Of a stretch of DNA of 64,000 nucleotides, positions 43,546-51,500 are shown piece after piece. Positions within the stretch are counted from its first letter, which is position 1. Each line of letters opens with the position of its first letter. The stretch comes from Pseudoroseomonas cervicalis (lineage in GTDB: Bacteria > Pseudomonadota > Alphaproteobacteria > Acetobacterales > Acetobacteraceae): assembly GCF_030818485.1 (NCBI RefSeq), contig NZ_JAUTAJ010000004.1, positions 3,318,501 through 3,382,500 of the forward strand, read 5' to 3'. The translations under genes and the position numbers were made by a program. The notes beneath the pieces are model-generated. The model ran no database searches. It had not been told where the DNA came from and was given only the letters and a program-made list of their open reading frames with translations.

Positions 43546-43560
43546 TGTCAGTCGGGAGGA

Positions 43561-44943
43561 ATGGCCGTGGGTGTGACGTGGGAGCTGGCTGGCTTCACGG
43601 CGGGGTTGCGAGCGGAGAGCCTGCCGCCGGAAGTGGCGGAGCGCGCCAAGGCGCTGGTGCTGGACCTGGTCGGCAACATCGTGCGCGCCCGCGCCGAGGC
43701 CGAGAGCACGCCGGCCCTGCTGCGCATGGTGCAGGCGCTGGGGCTGGGGCAGGGCAGTGCGCGGGTCTTCGGCGACAGCGCCACCTACAGCCCGGCGGGT
43801 GCTGCGCTGATCAATGCGACGCTCGGCCATTCGCTGGATTTCGACGACACCCACGCGGTCGCCGTGGTGCATCCGGGCGCGCCGGTGATCCCGGCGGCGC
43901 TGGCCGCGGGCGAGATGGTCGGCGCCTCGGGTGCCGAGGTGCTGGCGGGCATCGTCGCGGGCTATGAGGTGGCGCTGCGCCTGGCGCTGGCCCTGCCGGC
44001 CGGCGCGCATTACGACCGTGGCTTCCACCCTTCCGCCACCTGCGGCGCCTTCGGCGCGGCGGCGGCGGCGGCGCGCGTCTTCGGGCTGGATGCGGCGGGG
44101 GTGGAATCGGCGCTGGGCATCGCGCTCAGCCAATGCGCCGGCAGCCTGCAATTCCTCGCCAATGGCGCCTGGACCAAGCGCTTCCAGGTGGGCTGGGCCG
44201 GCATGTCGGGCCTCGCCGCCGCCACACTGGCGCGCGAGGGCTTCAAGGGCGCGGCGGACGCCATCGAGGGCCGCCAGGGCTTCCTGCGCGCCTATGCGCC
44301 CGACCCGAAGCCGGAGCGTGTCTGCCAGGATCTCGGCCAGGTGTGGGAGCTGATGGCCACCGGCGTGAAGCCCTACCCCTCCTGCCGCTGGGGCCATGCC
44401 GGCATCGACGCGGCGCTGGCGCTGCGCGCGGAACTCGGCCTGAAGCCGGAGGAGGTGGAGGGTGCGACGCTCGGCCTCTCCCGCGCCGGCATGCTGCTGG
44501 TGGGCGAGCCCGCCGAGCGCAAGGCGGATCCGCAGAACATCGTCGATGGCCAGTTCAGCGGGCCCTTTGTCATCGCCACAGCCCTGGCCACCGGCCAGAT
44601 GGGCTGGGACAGCTATGCCCGGCTGCAGGATCCGGCGATGAAGTCCCTGATGCAGAAGATCACCTGCGAGAATGATCCGGAGATCGAGGCCGAGTTCCCC
44701 GCCAACATGTCCGGCAAGCTGACGCTGCGAGCGCGCGGCCAGACCTTCACCCGCAAGGTGATCGTGCCGAAGGGCGAGCCCGACAATTTCCTCAGCGAGG
44801 CCGAGCTGCGCGCGAAATTCGCGGGCCTTGCCGACACGGTGCTGGGCGCCGAGCAGGCGAGTGCGCTGGCCGAGACCATCGGGCGCCTGGACCGCCTGAA
44901 CGACATTTCCTCCCTGTTGCGCAGCCCGGCCGAGGCGGCCTGA
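43561..44943 (+). CDS. MmgE/PrpD-family protein
   Basis: The 460-residue protein has the family layout: a helical N-terminal domain with LGHSLDFDDTHAVAVVHPGAPVIPAALAAGE-type sequence (the substrate-binding DDTH and HPG motifs), then GFHPSATCGAFGAAAAAAR, and a smaller C-terminal domain after KPYPSCRWGHAGIDAAL. Known members are 2-methylcitrate dehydratase, aconitate decarboxylase and relatives. In clusters with CaiB and acyl-CoA dehydrogenases they often act on methyl-branched dicarboxylates; that is the likely context here but is inference. GGGAGG precedes the ATG. Confidence 0.92.
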   Translation: MAVGVTWELAGFTAGLRAESLPPEVAERAKALVLDLVGNIVRARAEAESTPALLRMVQALGLGQGSARVFGDSATYSPAGAALINATLGHSLDFDDTHAVAVVHPGAPVIPAALAAGEMVGASGAEVLAGIVAGYEVALRLALALPAGAHYDRGFHPSATCGAFGAAAAAARVFGLDAAGVESALGIALSQCAGSLQFLANGAWTKRFQVGWAGMSGLAAATLAREGFKGAADAIEGRQGFLRAYAPDPKPERVCQDLGQVWELMATGVKPYPSCRWGHAGIDAALALRAELGLKPEEVEGATLGLSRAGMLLVGEPAERKADPQNIVDGQFSGPFVIATALATGQMGWDSYARLQDPAMKSLMQKITCENDPEIEAEFPANMSGKLTLRARGQTFTRKVIVPKGEPDNFLSEAELRAKFAGLADTVLGAEQASALAETIGRLDRLNDISSLLRSPAEAA

Positions 44944-44949
44944 AGGACG

Positions 44950-46119
44950 ATGATGCTGCAGACCACGCCGAACGACCCGCATGCCGAGATCCGCGAGGAG
45001 GTCGCCAAGCTCTGCGCCCGCTTCCCCGGCGAGTACTGGCGCAAGCTGGATGAAGTGCGCGGCTACCCGACCGAATTCGTGCAGGCGCTGACCGAGGCGG
45101 GTTGGCTGGCGGCGCTGATCCCGGAGGAGTTCGGCGGCTCCGGCCTGCCGCTTTCCGCCGCCGCCGCGATCCTCGAGGAGATCCAGCGCCAGGGCTGCAA
45201 CGGCGCCGCCTGCCATGCGCAGATGTACATCATGGGCACCATCCTGCGGCATGGCAGCGACCGCCAGAAGCAGGAGTATTTGCCCAAGATCGCCAGCGGC
45301 GAGCTGCGCCTGCAGGCCTTCGGCGTGACCGAGCCCACCAGCGGCACCGACACCACCAGCCTGCGCACCTTCGCCCGGAAGGAAGGCGACAAATACATCG
45401 TCAACGGCCAGAAGATCTGGACCAGCCGGGCCGAGCATTCCGACCTGATGCTGCTGCTGGCACGCACCACGCCGCGCGACCAGGTGGCGAAGAAGACCGA
45501 GGGGCTGTCGACCTTCATCGTCGACATGCGCAGTGTGCTGGGCAAGGGGCTGACCATCCGCCCGATCCGCACCATGATGAACCACAATTCCTGCGAGGTC
45601 TTCTTCGACAACATGGAGGTCCCCGCCGAGAATCTCGTCGGCGTCGAGGGCAAGGGTTTCCGCTACATCCTGGACGGCATGAATGCCGAGCGGCTGCTGA
45701 TTGCCGCCGAGTGCATCGGCGATGCCAAATGGTTCATCGAGAAGGCGGTGGGCTACGCCAAGGAGCGGGTGCTGTTCGGCCGGCCCATCGGGCAGAACCA
45801 GGGTGTGCAATTCCCCATCGCGCGCGCCTATGCGCAGATGCGCGCGGCCGAGGCCATCGTGCAGAAGGGCCTCCAGAAATTCGAGGCCGGGGTGAACCCC
45901 GGCGAGGAAGCCAATATGGGCAAGATGCTGGCCGCCGAGGCCAGCTGGGCCGCCGCCGAGGCCTGCGTGCAGACCCATGGCGGCTTCGGCTTCGCCGAGG
46001 AGTATGACGTCGAGCGCAAGTTCCGCGAGACGCGGCTGTATCAGGTGGCGCCGATCAGCACCAATCTCGTGCTCTCCTATCTCGGCGAGCATGTGCTGGG
46101 CATGCCGCGGAGCTACTGA
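44950..46119 (+). CDS. Acyl-CoA dehydrogenase
   Basis: The 389-residue full-length acyl-CoA dehydrogenase has LRLQAFGVTEPTSGTDTTSLRTFA, NGQKIWTSRAEHSDLMLLLART and the C-terminal THGGFGFAEEYDVERKFRETRLYQVAPIS. Of the four dehydrogenases in the cluster, this one and the one at 47267 are closely similar to each other (both end LGxPRSY), which suggests duplication and divergence. It follows the PrpD-like gene by six bases and precedes the CoA-transferase by two. Confidence 0.93.
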   Translation: MMLQTTPNDPHAEIREEVAKLCARFPGEYWRKLDEVRGYPTEFVQALTEAGWLAALIPEEFGGSGLPLSAAAAILEEIQRQGCNGAACHAQMYIMGTILRHGSDRQKQEYLPKIASGELRLQAFGVTEPTSGTDTTSLRTFARKEGDKYIVNGQKIWTSRAEHSDLMLLLARTTPRDQVAKKTEGLSTFIVDMRSVLGKGLTIRPIRTMMNHNSCEVFFDNMEVPAENLVGVEGKGFRYILDGMNAERLLIAAECIGDAKWFIEKAVGYAKERVLFGRPIGQNQGVQFPIARAYAQMRAAEAIVQKGLQKFEAGVNPGEEANMGKMLAAEASWAAAEACVQTHGGFGFAEEYDVERKFRETRLYQVAPISTNLVLSYLGEHVLGMPRSY

Positions 46120-46121
46120 GC

Positions 46122-47249
46122 ATGGACAAGCCGCTGGCCGGGCTGCTGGTCGTCTCGATGGAGCAGGCGGTGGCAGCCCCCACCTGCTCGGTGAAGCTGG
46201 CCGATGCCGGGGCGCGCGTCATCAAGATCGAACGCGCCGAGGGCGATTTCGCGCGTGGCTATGACCGCGCCGCGGCCGGGCAGTCGAGCTATTTCGTCTG
46301 GCTCAATCGCGGCAAGGAAAGCGTCTGCCTCGACATCAAGCAGGAGGGGGACAAGGCGCTGCTGGCGGCGCTGCTGGCTCGGGCCGATGTCTTCATCCAG
46401 AATCTGGCGCCGGGCGCCATGGCGCGGGCGGGCTTCGGCAGCGCCGCGCTGCGGCAGCGCCATCCGCGCCTGATCACCGTCGACATCAGCGGCTATGGCG
46501 AGAGCGGCGACTACGCCGCGATGAAGGCCTATGATCTGCTGGTGCAGGCGGAAAGCGGGCTGGCCTCGATCACCGGACATCCGGCGGGGCCGGGGCGCGT
46601 CGGGGTCTCGGTCTGCGACATCGCCACCGGCACCATGGCGCATGCGGCGGTGCTGGAGGCGCTGATCGCTCGCGGCATCACCGGGCAGGGGCGCTCCATC
46701 GCCATCTCGCTCTTCGACGCCATGGCCGATTGGATGAACGTTCCTCTGTTGTATTTCGAGGGCACGGGGAAGGCGCCGCAGCGGCTCGGCCTCGCGCATC
46801 CCTCGATCTGCCCTTATGGCGCCTTCGCCACGGCCGATGGCGCGCTGGTGCTGATCTCGATCCAGAATGAGCGCGAATGGCAGCAATTCTGCGCGGCCTT
46901 CCTGGGCGAGCCCGACCTGCCGCAGCGCGAGGGCTTCCGCAGCAATGTGGAGCGCGTCGCGCATCGCGCCATGGTGGATGCGCATGTCGGCGCCGTCTTC
47001 GCAAAGCTGACGCGGGCCGAATGCGATGCCAGGCTGCGCGCGGCCAACACCGCCTATGGCTTTGTCAACGATTTGCCGGCGCTGGCCGCGCATCCGGCGC
47101 TGCGCCGCCTCTCGGTCGCGACGCCGAATGGCGAGGTCGCCATGGCCGCGCCCGCCGCGCGCTTCCCCGATGCGCCGCCGCGCGACTACCGCCCCGTGCC
47201 GGGGCTCGGCCAGCATACGGAGGCGGTGCGGGCCGAATTCATGGGCTGA
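46122..47249 (+). CDS. CaiB/BaiF-family CoA-transferase
   Basis: The 375-residue type III CoA-transferase starts with the family opening (LAGLLVVSMEQAVAAPTCSVKLADAGARVIKIE-type), then SIAARKG-equivalent NRGKESVCLDIK. The catalytic Asp is in KAYDLLVQAESGL (D138), followed by GPGRVGVSVCDIATG. Such enzymes move CoA between carboxylates without ATP, so this one could activate the pathway substrate using succinyl-CoA or another donor, as an alternative to the frameshifted ligase upstream. It sits between two acyl-CoA dehydrogenase genes in the same operon. Confidence 0.94.
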   Translation: MDKPLAGLLVVSMEQAVAAPTCSVKLADAGARVIKIERAEGDFARGYDRAAAGQSSYFVWLNRGKESVCLDIKQEGDKALLAALLARADVFIQNLAPGAMARAGFGSAALRQRHPRLITVDISGYGESGDYAAMKAYDLLVQAESGLASITGHPAGPGRVGVSVCDIATGTMAHAAVLEALIARGITGQGRSIAISLFDAMADWMNVPLLYFEGTGKAPQRLGLAHPSICPYGAFATADGALVLISIQNEREWQQFCAAFLGEPDLPQREGFRSNVERVAHRAMVDAHVGAVFAKLTRAECDARLRAANTAYGFVNDLPALAAHPALRRLSVATPNGEVAMAAPAARFPDAPPRDYRPVPGLGQHTEAVRAEFMG

Positions 47250-47266
47250 AGCGCGGGGAGGCGGCG

Positions 47267-48433
47267 ATGCAGTTTGCCTATACGCCGGAGCAGGAGAGCG
47301 TGCGCGACGCCATCGCCCGCCTCTGCGCCGGTTTCGGTGACGAATACTGGCTGGCGCGCGACAGCGATGGCCGCTTCCCGCAGGAATTCCACCAGGCGCT
47401 GGCGCGCGATGGCTGGCTCGGCATCTGCATGCCGGAGGCTTTGGGCGGCGCCGGTCTCGGCATCGCCGAGGCCGCCATCATGATGCGCGCCATCGCCGAA
47501 TCCGGCGCCGGCATGACCGGCGCCTCCGCCGTGCACATGAACATCTTCGGGCTGAACCCGGTGGTGGTGTTCGGCAGCGCCGGGCAGCAGGCGCGCATGC
47601 TGCCGCCGCTGATCGCGGGGACGGAGCGCGCCTGTTTCGCGGTGACCGAGCCCAATACCGGCCTCGACACCACGAAGCTGCAGACGCGGGCCGAGCGGCG
47701 CGGCGACCGCTATGTGGTGCATGGGCAGAAGGTGTGGATCTCCACCGCCCAGGTCGCCGAGCGTGTGCTGCTGCTGGCCCGCACCACGCCGCTGGAGCAG
47801 GTGACGCGCCGCACCGAGGGGCTCAGCCTGTTCTACACCGCGCTCGACCGCAGCAAGGTGCGGGTGCAGGAGATCCCGAAAATGGGCCGCAAGGCCGTCG
47901 ATTCCAACGAGGTGTTCTTCGACGGGCTGGACGTGCCGGTGGAGGACCGCATCGGCGACGAGGGAAAAGGCTTCGACTACATCCTGCATGGGCTGAACCC
48001 GGAGCGCATCCTGGTGGCGGCGGAGGCGGTCGGGCTCGGCGCCGTGGCGCTGCGGCGCGCCACGGACTACGCGAAGGAGCGGCGCGTCTTCGGCCGGGCG
48101 ATCGGCCAGAACCAGGCGATCCAGCACCCGCTGGCGGAAAGCTGGATGGCGCTGGAGGCCGCCTGGCTGATGGTGATGCAGGCCGCCTGGCGCTACGACC
48201 AGGGCCAGAGCTGCGGCGCCGAGGCCAATGCCGCGAAATACCTCGCCGCCGAGGCCGGGTTCGAGGCCTGCCAGCGCGCGGTGATGACGCATGGCGGCTT
48301 CGGCTATGCCCGCGAATACCATGTGGAGCGCTATCTGCGGGAGGTGATGATCCCGCGCATCGCCCCCGTCAGCCCGCAGCTGATCCTCTGCTTCATCGCC
48401 GAGAAGGTGCTGGGCCTGCCGCGCTCCTACTGA
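47267..48433 (+). CDS. Acyl-CoA dehydrogenase
   Basis: The 388-residue full-length acyl-CoA dehydrogenase starts at an ATG with GGGGAGG upstream. It has ACFAVTEPNTGLDTTKLQTRA, HGQKVWISTAQVAERVLLLART, YAKERRVFGRAIGQNQAIQHPLAESWM and the C-terminal THGGFGYAREYHVERYLREVMIPRIAPVS. It resembles the dehydrogenase at 44950 and is the last gene of the operon, converging on a Bug receptor 22 bases away. Confidence 0.93.
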   Translation: MQFAYTPEQESVRDAIARLCAGFGDEYWLARDSDGRFPQEFHQALARDGWLGICMPEALGGAGLGIAEAAIMMRAIAESGAGMTGASAVHMNIFGLNPVVVFGSAGQQARMLPPLIAGTERACFAVTEPNTGLDTTKLQTRAERRGDRYVVHGQKVWISTAQVAERVLLLARTTPLEQVTRRTEGLSLFYTALDRSKVRVQEIPKMGRKAVDSNEVFFDGLDVPVEDRIGDEGKGFDYILHGLNPERILVAAEAVGLGAVALRRATDYAKERRVFGRAIGQNQAIQHPLAESWMALEAAWLMVMQAAWRYDQGQSCGAEANAAKYLAAEAGFEACQRAVMTHGGFGYAREYHVERYLREVMIPRIAPVSPQLILCFIAEKVLGLPRSY

Positions 48434-48455
48434 AGCGCGGCGCCCGGCATGGCTG

Positions 48456-49493
48456 TCAGCCGGCGTCGAGCTGCAGCCCCTCGCGCCGCACCACCTCGCC
48501 CCATTTCTCGGTCTCGGCGCGGACGAATTCGGCATATTGCGCCGGCATGCCATAGGCGGGCACGCCGCCCATCTCGGCGAAGCGCTTCTGGGTTTCCGGC
48601 ATCTCCAGCATCGCCTTGATCTCGGCGTTCAGCGCGGCCACCGCCGCCTCCGGCGTGCCGGCGGGGTAGAAGGCGCCGAACCAGGAATTCACCTCGTAGC
48701 GGGCGAGTTCCGGCGCCACCTCGCGCATCGCCGGCAAATCCGGCAGCTGCGGGTTGCGCTCGGCGCTGGTGACGCCGAGCGCCCGCACCTTGCCCGCCCG
48801 CACCTGCTCCACCGCGCTGGTCAGATTGTCGAAGCTGAACTGCACCTCGCCCGCCACCAGCCCGACCATGGCCGGGCCGGCGCCACGGTAATGCACGGCG
48901 ATGGAGCGCGTGCCGGTGAGCTGGCTGAACCAGACGGTGGAGAGATGCGGCGACTGCCCGACCCCCGGCGTGCCATAGCTCAGCTTGCCGGGATTCTCCT
49001 TCGCATAGGCGATGAACTCCTGCGCCGTGCTCACCGGCAGGGAGGGATGCACCACCAGCACATTCGGCCCGCGGATCATGTTGGAGACCGGCACCAGCTG
49101 GTCGGCGCGATAGGGCAGGTTGCGGAACAGCGAATAGGCAATGGCCTGCGGCCCGATATTGCCGAGCAGGATGGTGTGGCCATCGGGGCGGGCGCGCGCC
49201 ACCTCCGCCGTGCCGATGGTGCCGCCGGCGCCGGAGCGGTTGTCCACCACCGCCGGCTGGCCCCAGCGCGGCTGCAGATGCGCCGCCAGCAGCCGCCCCA
49301 TGATGTCGGTGGTGCCGGCCGCGGCGGCGGGCACCACGATGCGCACGCTCTGGCTCGGCCGCCAAGGGCTGCCCTGGGCGCTGCTGCCCTGGGCGCGCAG
49401 CAGGCGCGGCGCGGCCAGCGGCGCCAGCAGCCCGGCGCCGCCGAGCGCCAGCAGGCGGCGGCGCGGCCAGGCGGGGATGGGGCGGGTCATCAT
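48456..49493 (-). CDS. Tripartite tricarboxylate (Bug) family substrate-binding receptor
   Basis: The 345-residue periplasmic receptor has a signal sequence (PRRRLLALGGAGLLAPLAAPRLLRAQG). SQSVRIVVPAAAAGTTDIMGRLLAAHLQP, VVDNRSGAGGTIGTAEVARARPDGHTILLGN and YGTPGVGQSPHLSTVWFSQL mark the Bug fold. It is distinct from the receptor at 39917, so the locus has two receptors and no TctAB channel. AAAGGGAGAGACG precedes the ATG. A palindromic GGAAT-N3-ATTCC site lies about 90 bases upstream. Confidence 0.93.
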   Translation of the reverse strand: MMTRPIPAWPRRRLLALGGAGLLAPLAAPRLLRAQGSSAQGSPWRPSQSVRIVVPAAAAGTTDIMGRLLAAHLQPRWGQPAVVDNRSGAGGTIGTAEVARARPDGHTILLGNIGPQAIAYSLFRNLPYRADQLVPVSNMIRGPNVLVVHPSLPVSTAQEFIAYAKENPGKLSYGTPGVGQSPHLSTVWFSQLTGTRSIAVHYRGAGPAMVGLVAGEVQFSFDNLTSAVEQVRAGKVRALGVTSAERNPQLPDLPAMREVAPELARYEVNSWFGAFYPAGTPEAAVAALNAEIKAMLEMPETQKRFAEMGGVPAYGMPAQYAEFVRAETEKWGEVVRREGLQLDAG

Positions 49494-49569
49494 CGTCTCT
49501 CCCTTTGCTGCGGCCGCCTTCAGGCGGTCCGCTCTTGCCGGGGAGTTGAGCCGATGCGGCCCCGCCTGT

Positions 49570-49594
49570 CATTCCAAAAAGGGAATGCTATTCC
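49570..49594. promoter_or_regulatory. Overlapping inverted repeats upstream of the second Bug receptor
   Basis: CATTCC-AAAAAG-GGAATG (49570-49587) overlaps GGAAT-GCT-ATTCC (49582-49594), and another TATTCCG follows. The pattern is like IclR-family operators, and the IclR gene ends right here. It lies in the promoter region of the Bug receptor gene. Confidence 0.5.
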
Positions 49595-50397
49595 GTATTC
49601 CGCATGCTGCGCCGCGGAAACAGCGCCTTGCCGGTGAACTCCGCCACCTCGCGCAGCTCGGTGCCCAGGCGCGGGAACACCTCCGGCGCGTGCTGCCCGG
49701 CGATGGCGATGCCGGAGACGCCGAAGCGCGGCTGGCCATTCTGGTCGGCGACCAGGGCGGCCACCGTGATCAGCCCGCGATAGAGCTGGTTCTGGTCCAC
49801 CGCCCAGCCGGTGCGGCGGGCTTCCTCGACATCGGCCAGGTAGGAATCGAAGCTGGGCGGGTCCTGCCAGCGCAGGGTGGCGAAGCGGCGGCGCAGCTCG
49901 TCCACCGGCAGGTCGAGGGCGGCGGCGACGCAGCGCCCGACCGCGCCCACCAGCATCGGCAGCCTGAGGCCGAGCCGCATCTCCACCCGCACCGCCGTGT
50001 GGCTGTGCGCGCGGTCGACCAGGATGATGTGACCATCCTCGGTGACGCGCCACAGCACGATCAGCATGTCGTGGTTCAGCGCCAGCCGCTCCAGCTCGGG
50101 GCGGATCAGCTCGGCATGGCTGACGCCGATCAGCCCGGCGGCGAGCTCGGCCACGGCCAGCCCCAGGCTGTAGGTCTTGTCGCTGTCGTTGAAGGCGACG
50201 AAGCGGGCCCGCGCCAGGGTGCGCAGGATGTTGAAGCAGGTGGACGGGCTGATCCCCGTGCCGCGCGCGACCGCCGCGACGCCGAGCGGCGCGGTGGCCC
50301 CCGCCAGATGCCGCAGGATGCGGATGGCATGCGCGACGGCGCCGACATCGCGCGGCGCGGCGGCATCGCGTTCGGGGGGAGCCAGGGCCGTGTCCAT
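49588..50397 (-). CDS. IclR-family transcriptional regulator
   Basis: The 269-residue protein has an N-terminal winged helix (AHAIRILRHLAGATAPLGVAAVARGTGISPSTCFNILRTLARARFV-type) and the effector domain with LDRAHSH-like VDRAHSHTAVRVEMRLGLRLPMLVGAVGRCVAAAL and GVSGIAIAGQ. IclR proteins bind small carboxylates and control degradation operons. It is divergent from the enoyl-CoA hydratase and just upstream of a Bug receptor on the same strand, so it is the best candidate regulator of the acyl-CoA cluster. Confidence 0.94.
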   Translation of the reverse strand: MDTALAPPERDAAAPRDVGAVAHAIRILRHLAGATAPLGVAAVARGTGISPSTCFNILRTLARARFVAFNDSDKTYSLGLAVAELAAGLIGVSHAELIRPELERLALNHDMLIVLWRVTEDGHIILVDRAHSHTAVRVEMRLGLRLPMLVGAVGRCVAAALDLPVDELRRRFATLRWQDPPSFDSYLADVEEARRTGWAVDQNQLYRGLITVAALVADQNGQPRFGVSGIAIAGQHAPEVFPRLGTELREVAEFTGKALFPRRSMRNTE

Positions 50398-50498
50398 TCG
50401 ATATCCCGATTGATTTCCCGTATCCGGAATGTAGCCTGCCGCGACAGCAAGGCAAAGCCGGACCGGTCACGACCGTGCCGCAGAGGGAGGAACAAGCG

Positions 50499-51287
50499 AT
50501 GGCGGATCAGGCAGGGCAAGCGCCGGTGATGCAGCTGCGGCAGGAGCGCGATGGCCCGGTGCTGGTGCTGACGCTGGACCAGCCGGCGCGGCGCAACGCG
50601 CTGTCGCCGCCGCTGCGCGCCGAGATGGCTGCGGTGCTGGACCGCGCCGAGGGCGATTCCACGATCCGCGCCATCGTCGTCACCGGCGCCGGCGGCACCT
50701 TCTGCTCGGGCGGCGACCTCTCCGGCATGGAGGTCGGCTCGGCGCTGCAGGGGCGGGAGCGGCTGCGCCCGGCGCATCAGATGATCCGCCTGCTGGTCGC
50801 CGGCTCGAAGCCGGTGGTGGCGGCGGTGGAGGGCTGGGCGGCCGGCGCCGGCCTGTCGCTGGCCTGCGCCTGCGACAGCATCGTCGCCGCCGAGGATGCC
50901 CGCTTCATGGCCGCCTTCGGCAAGGTCGGGCTGATGGCCGATCTCGGCCTGCCCTTCACCCTGCCGCAGCGGGTCGGCCCCGCCCGCGCCCGGCAGATTC
51001 TCTTCTACGGTGAGCCGATGGCCGCCGGGGAGGCGCTGCGCATCGGGCTGGTCGACCAGCTGGCGCCGCCCGGCAAGGCGCTGGAGGCGGCGCTGGCCCG
51101 GGCGCGGATCCTGGCCCGCCAGGCGCCCGCCGCCATCGCGCTGACCAAGCAGATCCTGGCGGAGGGGCTGGACCGCGCGCTGGAGGCGGAGCGGCACTAC
51201 CAGTCGCTGCTGTTCCTCTCGGCCGACCATGCCGAGGGCAAGGCCGCCTTCTTCGGCAAGCGCGAGCCCGGCTTCACCGGCGGCTGA
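50499..51287 (+). CDS. Enoyl-CoA hydratase/isomerase family protein
   Basis: The 262-residue crotonase-fold protein has the oxyanion-hole segments GAGGTFCSGGDLSGM and EGWAAGAGLSLACACDSIVAAEDARF. The usual second catalytic Glu region reads LMADLGLPFTLPQRVGPARARQILFYGE, with Asp at that place, which is more like an isomerase or a hydrolase-type crotonase than classic EchA. The ATG at 50499 has GGGAGGAACAAGCG before it; an ATG 24 bases upstream in frame is less likely. It is divergent from the IclR gene and probably under its control. Confidence 0.92.
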   Translation: MADQAGQAPVMQLRQERDGPVLVLTLDQPARRNALSPPLRAEMAAVLDRAEGDSTIRAIVVTGAGGTFCSGGDLSGMEVGSALQGRERLRPAHQMIRLLVAGSKPVVAAVEGWAAGAGLSLACACDSIVAAEDARFMAAFGKVGLMADLGLPFTLPQRVGPARARQILFYGEPMAAGEALRIGLVDQLAPPGKALEAALARARILARQAPAAIALTKQILAEGLDRALEAERHYQSLLFLSADHAEGKAAFFGKREPGFTGG

Positions 51288-51288
51288 C

Positions 51289-51312
51289 GCCGCCCGGCCG
51301 GGCGCGGGCGGC
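51289..51312 (+). terminator. Hairpin after the enoyl-CoA hydratase gene
   Basis: GCCGCCCG and CGGGCGGC form an 8-base stem with an 8-base loop directly after the stop, with no T-run. The remaining 190 bases up to the RTX gene show no gene or clear promoter. Confidence 0.45.
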
Positions 51313-51500
51313 CCGCCATTTGAGGCACCGCCCGCCGGCCCGCCCCATCCCCCGCATGCTAGACCGATCCCGCCGGCCGGGCCGCCACGCGGCCGCGCCG
51401 GGTGCCGCGGTGCGCCGCGGCCATCGCCGGCCATGGCCTCACCCGCCATGCGCCGGACCTCCGCGGCGCAGAAGGCGCCCGCAGAACGGCAGGATGCGGG

